Below are positions 39,943 through 48,309 of a stretch of 64,000 nt of DNA, piece after piece (position 1 is the stretch's first letter; each line of letters starts with the position of its first letter). A program made the translations under genes and the position numbers. The DNA lies in contig JACRMM010000014.1 of assembly GCA_016214985.1 (NCBI GenBank), forward strand, positions 287,714 through 351,713, read 5' to 3'. The notes beneath the pieces are model-generated. The model saw nothing but the letters and a program-made list of their open reading frames with translations, had not been told where the DNA came from and ran no database searches. This stretch comes from Deltaproteobacteria bacterium (lineage in GTDB: Bacteria; Desulfobacterota; Deferrisomatia; Deferrisomatales; JACRMM01).

Positions 39943-41864
39943 CCGGCGGACGCCCCTGTCGCCAACGCGCGGATCGCGGCCAAGATCCCGGAGGCGTCCA
40001 GCCCCAGGGTGGCGCGCAGCTCGGCCTGGGACCCGTGCTCCACGAACTCGTCGGGCAGCCCCAGCCGCCGAATGGGCGGCACCGAGCTTCCGGCGTCGAC
40101 GAGCAGCTCGACCACGGCGCTCCCGAACCCCCCGGCGAGCGCATTCTCCTCCACCGTGACGACCCCGCGGCACCGAGAACAGAGATCCGCGATCACGCCC
40201 CGGTCCAACGGTTTTACGTATCGGACATCGAAAACAGTAGCTTGAATGTCTTCTTCCGCGGCCCGGCGCGCCGCCTCCAGGCCGGCGCCGAGAACCGTTC
40301 CGGCGCACAGGACGAGCACGCCCGGATCGGCCGCGTCTCCGAACACCAGCCGGCCCTTGGCCATGGGCCACGTCCGGGCGTTGTCGCAGACCGGTGCGCC
40401 GGTACCGGTCCCCCGGGGGTAGCGCACGGCCGCGGGGCCTCCGAGCGCAACAGCCGTGGCCAGTGCGTCGGCGAGCTCCGCCTCGTCCGAGGGGGCCAAC
40501 ACCGCCAGGCCCGGGACGTGACGGAGGTAGGAGAGGTCGAACGCCCCATGGTGCGTCGGCCCGTCGGCGCCCACGAGGCCCGCGCGGTCGACCGCAAACA
40601 CAACGGGCAACCCCTGCAGGGCCACGTCGTGCACGATCTGATCATAGGCGCGCTGCAGGAACGTCGAATAGATGGCGACGACCGGGATCCACCCCTCGGC
40701 CGCGAGCCCGGCGGCGAACGTCACGGCGTGCTGCTCGGCGATTCCCACGTCGAAGAACCGCTGCGGAAACCGGTCGCGGAAGGCGTCGAGGCCCGTGCCC
40801 TCGGGCATGGCTGCGGTGACCGCCACGATCCGCGGGTCGCGCTCGGCGAGCGCTACGAGGACGCGGCTGAAGACCTCGGTGTAGGTCGGTGCAGGCAAGA
40901 CCCCGGAAACCGCCGTCGCGGAGCGGCAGCTCCCGTCGCAGGGGTCGAAGGGTCCGACGCCGTGGAAGACCGTGGGGGCCTCCTCCGCCGGGCGAAACCC
41001 CCTCCCCTTCTGGGTGACGACGTGCACCAGCACCGGTTTCCGAAACTTGCGGATGTTCTGGAACGCGGTCATCAGGTGGCCAAGGTTGTGGCCGTCGATG
41101 GGCCCCACATACGTAAACCCGAGCTCCTCGAAGAGCATGCCCGGCGAGATGAACCCCTTGATGTGCTCCTCCACCCGCTTGGCCAACCGGGCCATGGCAC
41201 CGCCGAAGGCCGGCAATGACCGCAGGAACTCCTCCACTTCGCGGCGCAACCGGGAGTAGAAGTCCCCGGTGAGGATCCGGGAGAGGTAGGACGACAGCGC
41301 GCCGACGTTGGGCGAGATGCTCATCTCGTTGTCGTTCAGCACGACGACGAGGTCCCGGTCCAGGTGGCCGGCGTGGTTGAGACCCTCGAACGCCAGGCCG
41401 GCCGTGAGGGAGCCGTCACCGATCACCGCGACGACCTTGTGGTCGGCCCCGGAGAGGTCACGGCCCACCGCCATTCCCAGCGCCGACGAGATCGAGGTAG
41501 AGGAGTGGCCGGTGCCGAAGGCGTCGTGGACGCTCTCCGCGCGGCGAGGAAACCCGGAGAGTCCCCCCCGCTGCCGGATCGTGTCGAAGCGGTCGCGCCG
41601 CCCGGTCAGGATCTTGTGGGCATAGGACTGGTGCCCCACGTCCCAGACGATCTTGTCGCGAGGCGAGTCGTAGACCGCGTGGAGCGCCACGGTGAGCTCG
41701 ACAACGCCAAGGCTCGACGCCAGATGCCCGCCCACGGGCGAGAGCTTCTCCAGGATGAAGGCCCGAACGTCCTGGGACAGGGACTCCAGTTCTTCCCGAG
41801 ACAGCGTCTTCAGATCGGCCGGCGAGCAGACGCGGCTCAGCAGAGGGTAACGGGCGGCGTCCAT
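39939..41864 (-). CDS. dxs: 1-deoxy-D-xylulose-5-phosphate synthase
   Basis: 641 residues. This thiamine diphosphate enzyme condenses pyruvate with glyceraldehyde-3-phosphate, the first step of the MEP isoprenoid pathway. Visible: HQSYAHKILTGRRD, the TPP/Mg site GDGSLTAGLAFEGLNHAG and LNDNEMSISPNVG, the transketolase middle part MPEGTGLDAF, FFDVGIAEQHAVTFAAG, and GLVGADGPTHHGAFDL. The length is standard. Its ATG overlaps the ispA stop by one base (TGATG-type), and tlyA overlaps its stop. Confidence 0.97.
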   Translation of the reverse strand: MDAARYPLLSRVCSPADLKTLSREELESLSQDVRAFILEKLSPVGGHLASSLGVVELTVALHAVYDSPRDKIVWDVGHQSYAHKILTGRRDRFDTIRQRGGLSGFPRRAESVHDAFGTGHSSTSISSALGMAVGRDLSGADHKVVAVIGDGSLTAGLAFEGLNHAGHLDRDLVVVLNDNEMSISPNVGALSSYLSRILTGDFYSRLRREVEEFLRSLPAFGGAMARLAKRVEEHIKGFISPGMLFEELGFTYVGPIDGHNLGHLMTAFQNIRKFRKPVLVHVVTQKGRGFRPAEEAPTVFHGVGPFDPCDGSCRSATAVSGVLPAPTYTEVFSRVLVALAERDPRIVAVTAAMPEGTGLDAFRDRFPQRFFDVGIAEQHAVTFAAGLAAEGWIPVVAIYSTFLQRAYDQIVHDVALQGLPVVFAVDRAGLVGADGPTHHGAFDLSYLRHVPGLAVLAPSDEAELADALATAVALGGPAAVRYPRGTGTGAPVCDNARTWPMAKGRLVFGDAADPGVLVLCAGTVLGAGLEAARRAAEEDIQATVFDVRYVKPLDRGVIADLCSRCRGVVTVEENALAGGFGSAVVELLVDAGSSVPPIRRLGLPDEFVEHGSQAELRATLGLDASGILAAIRALATGASAG

Positions 41865-42760
41865 CAGTGCCGCCGCTCGACCACGAACCGCGCCAAGGCG
41901 GCCAGCACCTCCCCGCGAGCCCCGAAGGGCGCCAGGCAGGCCACCGCCGACTCCATGAGCTCCGCGGCTCTCCGCTTCGACTCCCCCATGCCGATCACCG
42001 CCGGGTAGGTCGCCTTGGAGAGGCTCTCGTCGCTGCCCACGGGCTTTCCCAACTCCGCGGTCTCTCCCTCCACGTCAAGGACATCATCGGCGATCTGGAA
42101 CGCGAGGCCCACGCGCTCGGCGTAGGACGACAAGATCCCCAGGTCCACCTCGGTCGCGCCTGCGGCCAGCCCTCCGACCACCGTGGAGGCACGGATCAGC
42201 GCTCCGGTCTTGTGCGTGTGGAGAAACTCCAGGGTCGGGAGGTCCACGTCCTTTCCTTCGCTCGTGAGGTCCAGCGCCTGCCCGGCCACCATGCCGCAAC
42301 TGCCCGCCGCGCGAGCGATCTCGCCGAGGATCCGCAGCACCCGCGCCGGCGGATGGTGCGCGGCGACGTCGGGTCCCGCGAGCCAGCCAAACGCATCGGT
42401 CAACAGGGCGTCACCGGCGAGGATCGCGATGCCCTCCCCGTACAGGACGTGGTTGGTCGGCTTGCCCCGCCGCAGATCATCGTCGTCCATGGCCGGAAGG
42501 TCGTCGTGGATTAGGCTGTAGGTGTGGATCATCTCGATGACGGCCGCGAAGGGCAGTGCCTCATCTTCCGCCCCGCCCGCCGCTTCGGCCGCGGCGAAGG
42601 CGAAAGCGGGCCGGATGCGCTTGCCCCCTGCGAACAGGCTGTAGCGCATCGCGTCGAACAGGGGCTGGGGGAAGCTCTCCTTCGGCGCAAGCCAGGCATC
42701 GAGGCGGGCGTCCACGAGGGTCTTCCACGCGGCGAGGCGAGCGGCGAGATCGACGCTCAC
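41864..42760 (-). CDS. ispA: Polyprenyl diphosphate synthase (farnesyl/geranylgeranyl type)
   Basis: 298 residues. The first Asp-rich motif is DDLPAMDDDDLRRGK (about 88-102), and the second is FQIADDVLDVEG (about 224). LFAGGKRIRPAF, ILAGDALLTDAF and the GMVAGQALDL segment also fit short-chain E-type prenyltransferases. It makes C15 or C20 diphosphate for quinones and undecaprenol. The start is GTG 42758-42760, directly after the xseB stop. Confidence 0.94.
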   Translation of the reverse strand: MSVDLAARLAAWKTLVDARLDAWLAPKESFPQPLFDAMRYSLFAGGKRIRPAFAFAAAEAAGGAEDEALPFAAVIEMIHTYSLIHDDLPAMDDDDLRRGKPTNHVLYGEGIAILAGDALLTDAFGWLAGPDVAAHHPPARVLRILGEIARAAGSCGMVAGQALDLTSEGKDVDLPTLEFLHTHKTGALIRASTVVGGLAAGATEVDLGILSSYAERVGLAFQIADDVLDVEGETAELGKPVGSDESLSKATYPAVIGMGESKRRAAELMESAVACLAPFGARGEVLAALARFVVERRH

Positions 42761-43006
42761 TCAGTCCTCCCCTCGGTGATCCAGGGGCTCCGACGTCACC
42801 GCGCCCGACGGCAGGCGGCGCAGGACCTCCACCCGCCGGTCTGCCTCGTCCAACCGCTCGTGGCACGCGCGCGCAAGCTTCACACCCTCCTCGTAGGCGA
42901 GGAGCGACGCTTCCAGGTCCAGCTCCTCCGATTCGAGGGCGCGCACAATGCTCTCCAGGCGCGCGAGCAGTTCCTCAAACCGCTCCTCGGTTCCGCTTTC
43001 CGTCAA
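42761..43006 (-). CDS. xseB: Exodeoxyribonuclease VII small subunit
   Basis: 81 residues, two predicted helices: RFEELLARLESIVRALESEE and LEASLLAYEEGVKLARACHE, the XseB signature. It partners with XseA, which is encoded 25 kb to the left in the rpoH run. First gene of the isoprenoid operon, about 50 nt after the predicted promoter. Confidence 0.95.
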   Translation of the reverse strand: MTESGTEERFEELLARLESIVRALESEELDLEASLLAYEEGVKLARACHERLDEADRRVEVLRRLPSGAVTSEPLDHRGED

Positions 43007-43056
43007 CGATCCTCTCCTCCGCGGCCGCAGCGTTCTCCAACGCGGTCAAACTTAGA

Positions 43057-43086
43057 ATTATTCAAATGGTCCTGCCGGAGAGTCAA
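43057..43086 (-). promoter_or_regulatory. Sigma-70 promoter of xseB-ispA-dxs-tlyA
   Basis: On the minus strand TTGACT (43086-43081), an 18-nt spacer and AATAAT (43062-43057), in an AT-rich patch between the M23 peptidase and xseB genes. It is the best-looking minus-strand promoter in this half of the window. Confidence 0.65.
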
Positions 43087-43122
43087 GAAGTTTTCTGTCA
43101 GGGTGGCTCGGCTGTTTCTGCT

Positions 43123-44046
43123 TCAGTTCTCCGCCGCTTGCACGGGTTGGGAGGCCGGCGAAGGGCGTGCGGCCGCTACCACCCCGCGCGTCAGGCCGAG
43201 CAGGCTCCCGGGGTCGGCGCGAGCTCCGGAGAGGTACACGCCCCAGTGGAGGTGGGGCCCCGTCGAGCGCCCAGTCGAGCCCACGAGCCCCAGGATGGTG
43301 CCGGTCTCCACTCGTTCCCCCTCGACGACCGCGGCCGAGTCCATGTGGAAATACGCCGTGTACAGGCCCAGGCCGTGATCCACGAGAACGGTGTTGCCAG
43401 TGTAGAAGTAATCGCCCACCAGCGCCACCCGTCCGGCCGCGGACGCCGTTACCGGGGCGCCTCGGGCCGCCGCGATGTCGACACCGTTGTGATAGCCCTT
43501 GGGCTTTCCGTTGTAGATCCTCCGCACGCCGAAGGGCCCCGTGATCTCTCCGGGCGTCGGTACCACGAAGGCCGCCGACCAGAGCCGCTCGGGGCTTCGC
43601 GTGGCCAAGACGGACCGGATCAGCGCGTTCTCGCGGTCGGCGCGCTCCTGGTCCGACGGCGAGAGGGTCACCATGGACTCGTCCACCTTGACCTCTTGGC
43701 TCCCGTAGTCACGGGGTTCGACCCCGATCTCTCCGACGCCCACCAACTGCTCGCCGGCAGGGAACGTGTCCACGACGAAGAACTCCCGAGAGGCGGCGGA
43801 CTCGTCCCGGTCCAGGACGGCGAAGCCCTCCCACCCCGCGCGTCCGTCCGCCCACAGGGCAAACGCCCGCGCGCCGAGCCTCAACTCCAGCGACCCGTGG
43901 GTCGCGGCCCCGGCGACGGTCACCCAGAACAGCTGTCCAGGGGAAGGCCGGGAAGGCGTCGTCTCGATCCGAAGCGCTCCGGCCACCGACCCGGTCAGCA
44001 GCAGCACCCCCGCCAGCGCTTGTCCAACCACCTGAATCCACGTCAT
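43123..44046 (-). CDS. M23-family (LytM-type) metallopeptidase
   Basis: 307 residues with an N-terminal signal sequence (WIQVVGQALAGVLLLTG, cleavage after VAGA), a beta domain (about 25-110), a helical linker, and a LytM domain (about 165-275) bearing zinc ligands in GYHNGVDIA and GPHLHWGVY. It cuts peptidoglycan cross-links or activates amidases in the periplasm. The C-terminal tail is Ala/Pro-rich. Its ATG overlaps the glnD stop (ATGA). It is the last gene of the envelope operon that starts with folC. Confidence 0.92.
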   Translation of the reverse strand: MTWIQVVGQALAGVLLLTGSVAGALRIETTPSRPSPGQLFWVTVAGAATHGSLELRLGARAFALWADGRAGWEGFAVLDRDESAASREFFVVDTFPAGEQLVGVGEIGVEPRDYGSQEVKVDESMVTLSPSDQERADRENALIRSVLATRSPERLWSAAFVVPTPGEITGPFGVRRIYNGKPKGYHNGVDIAAARGAPVTASAAGRVALVGDYFYTGNTVLVDHGLGLYTAYFHMDSAAVVEGERVETGTILGLVGSTGRSTGPHLHWGVYLSGARADPGSLLGLTRGVVAAARPSPASQPVQAAEN

Positions 44047-46688
44047 GCCAGACCCTCCTCCGCGAGGACTTCGTCCAGGGCGCTCTCCAGCGCCGCAAGC
44101 TCCTTAGCGTCCGTCACCTTGCCCCGGCCCACCGCCTCCACGTAGAAGGAGTCGGAGACCTGGTCCAGGTTGGTGACGATCTTCGCCAGTCGGATGGAAA
44201 ACCCGCGCTCCGCAAAGGTGCGGGTGACGTCGTAGAGCAGGCCCAGACGGTCCGCGGCCGTGATGTCCACCACGTTGAACCGTCGGGACGCCGCGTTGTC
44301 GACCCGCACCGTGCGCACGCCCGCGGGGCGCGCGCGCCGGAGACCCGGCCGGCGCTGCAGGCGGTGCCCCACCACTGCCTCGAACGACTCCTCGCCGGCG
44401 AGCACCCGGCAGACGTCGCGCTCCCACCCCTGCCACACGACCGGGTCGACCACAGCCTTCCCCTGCGGCCCGCACACGTGGAGCACGTCGAGCACCCAGC
44501 CGTCCGTTCGGGTATTGAGAACCGCCGAGAGGATGTTGAGCCGATGTGCCGCCAGGAGGCCCGCGACCTGCGCGAACAAGCCGGGGCGGTCACGAGTGAG
44601 CAGCAGGACCTCAGTATACCCTTCCCCGGGCACGTGGCGCACCTGCGCCAGTGGAGCCGCGGCGCGGCGGCAGAAGATCTGCACGTGGCGCAGCAGCGCC
44701 TCCAGGGGATTGGCGAGCAGGTAGGGCGCCCCGTCCGAGTGCTCGAGGAACGCGTCGACGTCCTCGGGCGGGGGGGGGTCGGGAAGCGCGGAGGCCTCCC
44801 TGCGAAGCCTCGCTACGATCCCCCGCACGCGCTCCTCCGCAACCTCGCGTTCGAAGGTTCCCCTCTCCAAGACGGCCCGGGCCTTTTCGTACAGCTCCCG
44901 GAACAGGAGATCCTTCCAGCTCGTCCACGCCCCGGGCCCCACCGCGCGCACATCGGCGAAGGTGAGCAGGTAGAGCATGCGGAGCGCCTCGAGGTCTCCG
45001 ACGCGACGCGCGAAGTCGACGATCAGGTCTTCGTCGTGAAGGTCCCGGCCCTGCGCCGTGTGGGAAAGGAGCAGGTGGTTGGCCACCAGAGAGACCAGGT
45101 ACTCGCGATCCGTGGCCGAGAGCCCCATGCGGTCGCCCACGGCCAGGGCGATCTCCGCGCCCCGCTGCTCGTGATCGTGGCCCTCCCCCTTCCCCACGTC
45201 GTGGAGCAGGGCCGCGAGGTAGAGGATGTGGGGGCGAGCGACCTCCCCGAAGACCCGAGCGAGCTCAGGGAACTCCTCCGCTCCATCGCCCCTGGCGAGG
45301 CGTCGCAGCTCCTGCACGGCAAACAGGCTGTGCACGTCCACCGGGTACACGTGGTAGAGGTCCCGCTGGACCCGGCAGAAGATCCGTCCGAACTCCGGCA
45401 CAAACCGGTCGAGCAGGTGCACGTCGTGCATCCGCATCAGCGTCGTGGCCACCCGCCGGGGGTTCCTCAGGATGCGGAAGAACGAGTCCACCGCCCGGGG
45501 GTCCCTGCGGAACCGATCGTCGACCAGGTCGAGGTTCTCGCGGACGATCTCGAGCGTGCCGGGCGAGAGGTCGGCTCCCTGCACCTGCGCCGTCTCGAAC
45601 ACCTCGAGAAGGAGCAAGGGGTTTCGCTCTACCGCGTCCCGGCGCAGGTGGAGCTCTCCTCCCCGAAGCATCACACCCGGCAAGACTTCCCGCGGCGGCG
45701 TCTTCTGGGCGAGCGGACGAGGAAGGAGTCCGGCCGTGGACCGGCGGATCACGGTGTGCGCGAAGTGGCCGACCCGGTTGGCGTTTGCGTAGAACTCCTG
45801 CAGGAATGCCTCGACTCCGCTCGAAGAGGCCTGGTCGCGGAAGCCGAAGGCTGGCGCGATCCGATCCTGGGCATCGAAGGTCAGTCGGTCTTCCCGGCGC
45901 CCGGAGGCGAGGTGCAGGTCGTTGCGCACGCGCAACAGAAACTCACGGGCCACCTCGAGCGCCTCGAGCTCGCTCTCGGGGACGACCCCCTTGTGGAGCA
46001 GGTCGCCCACGGACTGGACCTTGAAGCGAACCTTTGCGATCCACAGGGCAGTCTGGATGTCGCGCAACCCCCCGGGGCCTTCCTTCACGTTCGGTTCGAG
46101 CAGGTAGACCGTATCGCCGTAGCGGCAGTGACGGGCGTCGCGCTCGGCGAGCTTCGCCTCCACGAAGGCCTTGACCCCCACGCGGAAGATCTCCCCGCGC
46201 ACCTCTTCCTCGAAGCGAGGGGACGCCTCGCCCGTGGGGTCCGAGAGGCAACGGGCCTCCAGCAGGCTCGTCCGGCTCCGGGGGTCGGAGCGGGCGACGG
46301 CCTGGTTCTCCTCCAGCGTGCGGGCGACGCACTGGACGTCGAGCCCCGAGTCCCACAGGGGATAGAGCAGGCCCTCCAGGAGCGCGTCCATGCCCTCGGG
46401 CTCGCCGTGCAGGATCAGCAGATCGAGGTCCGAATAGGGGGAGAGCTCGGCACGCCCGTAGCCGCCGAGACCGAACAAGCCGAGCCGGTCCCGGGGCGCC
46501 CCGCGCCTCTCGGCCAGGGCTCGGAACAGCTCGACCACGATGACATCGACCCGCTGGGTCCACTCCGCCACGACCCGAGTGCCCGAGGCGCCCGAGGCGT
46601 GCAGGGACCCCACCGCCCGGCGTGCCTCGTCCACCTGCGCGCGCACGTGAGCCGTGCGTTCCCCCGCGGCGGCGAGACGCTCCCTCAC
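44043..46688 (-). CDS. glnD: GlnD: PII uridylyltransferase/uridylyl-removing enzyme
   Basis: 881 residues. Nucleotidyltransferase motif GLGGYGRAELSPYSDLDLL (about 72-90) for PII uridylylation, an HD hydrolase domain for deuridylylation (HDVGKGEGHDHEQRGAEI about 460-480), and two C-terminal ACT domains (YTEVLLLTRDRPGLFAQVAG, FNVVDITAADRLGLLYDVT) that sense glutamine. It controls nitrogen assimilation through PII. The start is GTG 46686-46688. It lies between amidase and M23 genes, which is common in this group. Confidence 0.97.
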   Translation of the reverse strand: MRERLAAAGERTAHVRAQVDEARRAVGSLHASGASGTRVVAEWTQRVDVIVVELFRALAERRGAPRDRLGLFGLGGYGRAELSPYSDLDLLILHGEPEGMDALLEGLLYPLWDSGLDVQCVARTLEENQAVARSDPRSRTSLLEARCLSDPTGEASPRFEEEVRGEIFRVGVKAFVEAKLAERDARHCRYGDTVYLLEPNVKEGPGGLRDIQTALWIAKVRFKVQSVGDLLHKGVVPESELEALEVAREFLLRVRNDLHLASGRREDRLTFDAQDRIAPAFGFRDQASSSGVEAFLQEFYANANRVGHFAHTVIRRSTAGLLPRPLAQKTPPREVLPGVMLRGGELHLRRDAVERNPLLLLEVFETAQVQGADLSPGTLEIVRENLDLVDDRFRRDPRAVDSFFRILRNPRRVATTLMRMHDVHLLDRFVPEFGRIFCRVQRDLYHVYPVDVHSLFAVQELRRLARGDGAEEFPELARVFGEVARPHILYLAALLHDVGKGEGHDHEQRGAEIALAVGDRMGLSATDREYLVSLVANHLLLSHTAQGRDLHDEDLIVDFARRVGDLEALRMLYLLTFADVRAVGPGAWTSWKDLLFRELYEKARAVLERGTFEREVAEERVRGIVARLRREASALPDPPPPEDVDAFLEHSDGAPYLLANPLEALLRHVQIFCRRAAAPLAQVRHVPGEGYTEVLLLTRDRPGLFAQVAGLLAAHRLNILSAVLNTRTDGWVLDVLHVCGPQGKAVVDPVVWQGWERDVCRVLAGEESFEAVVGHRLQRRPGLRRARPAGVRTVRVDNAASRRFNVVDITAADRLGLLYDVTRTFAERGFSIRLAKIVTNLDQVSDSFYVEAVGRGKVTDAKELAALESALDEVLAEEGLA

Positions 46689-46752
46689 GTCTCGTCCCCT
46701 GTTGCGGGTCTGGGCATTCCGGTGCGACTCCGCACCCGTTTCACGGCTCGCC

Positions 46753-48309
46753 TCACAGCTTCTGCCCTCCGTTGAGGAACCGCTGAACGCCCTTCCGGAG
46801 CGCCTCGGCGGTGCGGCTGCGGTACTTGGGGTCAGCGAGCCTCCGGGCCTCGACCGGATGGCTCAAGAAGGCAGTCTCCACGAGCACCGCGGGCATGACC
46901 GCTCCGGTGAGAACGTAGAAGGGAGCCCGTTTGACCCCCAGGTCGCGTACTCCCTCGTAGGTCGCGCGAAGACCCGAGACCAGCGCCCGCTGAAGCTCCT
47001 CGGCCAGGCGCCGCGACTCGCGCACCTTGGACCCCAGGAGAACGTCCGTCAAGATGTGCTCGATCTCCGACACCCCTTCCTCGCCGCTCGCGTTCTCCCG
47101 CGCCGCCAGGGTCCGCGACGCCCGGTCCGACGAACGCTCGAGGTAGTACGTCTCGACGCCATGGGCTTCGACCGAGCGGCTCGCGTTGGCGTGGATGGAG
47201 ACGAAGAGGTCCGCTCCGAAGGCATTGGCGATCGCCGTGCGCTCCTCGAGCGACACCGTGCGGTCGTCGCTTCGGGTGAACCGGACCTCGCAGGTGACCT
47301 CGGAACGAAGGCGGTCGCCAAGCTCCAGCGCCACCGCCAGCACGACGTCCTTCTCCTTCAAACCGCCGGGGCCCAGGGCACCGGGATCGACCCCGCCGTG
47401 GCCCGGGTCGATCACGATCCTGAGCCGCCGGGGTTCGTCGTCGCGACGGCCCGTTCCTGCCGTGACCGTCGGACGAAGAGCCTCGGTTCGAAACACGTCG
47501 ATGACGACTCGGGACGGTGCGTCGAGACGGAACACGCGAAACGACGCCGGGGCTTCCAGATCCAACACCAGGCGCACGGTGGTCGGGCTGAACCGCGCGG
47601 CCCTCACCTGCCGGAGCAGCCCGTCCAGCACCTCCCTGCTCCCCGAGCACTCGGGTGCCAGGCTCGCGGCCCCGAAGTCGAGGAACAGCCGGTACGGCCG
47701 GCCCGCCTCCGCGTTCGGCGGAAGCACGCCCGCCCGGTACGTCGCCGGGCCCACCAGGTCAACGACCACCCGCGTGGTCGCAGGACCGGACCAGGACCGC
47801 ACGCCCGAGATCTGGGCCGGCCGCCCCGACTCCTCCAAGCGCCGGCGAGCAAGGGGTGCCACCTCGCGACTTTCCCCGCGGTCGAGGATGCGCCGGTAAC
47901 AGGCACGGGCTCCCTCCAGATCGCCTTCGACCTCGCGGAGGCGACCGAGCCGCAGCAGGGCGTGGTCCGCGAAGGGCGAGCGGGGAAACTGCCGCGCCAC
48001 CCGCTCGAACGCTGCGGCGGCCGCGGCGCGGTTGGGCGGACGAAGGGTCAAGGCGTCCGCCTTGTCCCGGCAGACCGCGGCCCGGAAGAGCGCTTCTGCC
48101 GCCACGGCGTCCGCCTGCCCCGCGGCGGCCTGCTCGAGCTCTCCGGCGAGGAGGGTCCAGGCCTCCGGCTCCCGCGCGTCGGGGCCGTCCTCGCTCAGCC
48201 GGGCGTACGCCGCCAACGCTTCGTTGAGCGGCCGCGGGCGGGCGGATGCACTCGGACTGCCGGCCAGCGCGACGGCGAGGACAAGGCACGCGATCCCGAG
48301 CGTCCTCAC
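46753..48309 (-). CDS. N-acetylmuramoyl-L-alanine amidase (AmiC-like)
   Basis: 518 residues: signal peptide (RTLGIACLVLAVALAGSPS), TPR-like helices (about 30-150), an AMIN domain (about 165-270, VVVDLVGPATYRAGVLPP), then an Amidase_3 domain with zinc ligands in VIDPGHGGVDPGALG, SIHANAS and the catalytic Glu in AVLVETAFLSHP. It splits the amide between muramic acid and the stem peptide at division. The TPR before AMIN is an addition to the usual layout. The GTG start overlaps the lptD stop. Confidence 0.94.
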   Translation of the reverse strand: MRTLGIACLVLAVALAGSPSASARPRPLNEALAAYARLSEDGPDAREPEAWTLLAGELEQAAAGQADAVAAEALFRAAVCRDKADALTLRPPNRAAAAAAFERVARQFPRSPFADHALLRLGRLREVEGDLEGARACYRRILDRGESREVAPLARRRLEESGRPAQISGVRSWSGPATTRVVVDLVGPATYRAGVLPPNAEAGRPYRLFLDFGAASLAPECSGSREVLDGLLRQVRAARFSPTTVRLVLDLEAPASFRVFRLDAPSRVVIDVFRTEALRPTVTAGTGRRDDEPRRLRIVIDPGHGGVDPGALGPGGLKEKDVVLAVALELGDRLRSEVTCEVRFTRSDDRTVSLEERTAIANAFGADLFVSIHANASRSVEAHGVETYYLERSSDRASRTLAARENASGEEGVSEIEHILTDVLLGSKVRESRRLAEELQRALVSGLRATYEGVRDLGVKRAPFYVLTGAVMPAVLVETAFLSHPVEARRLADPKYRSRTAEALRKGVQRFLNGGQKL

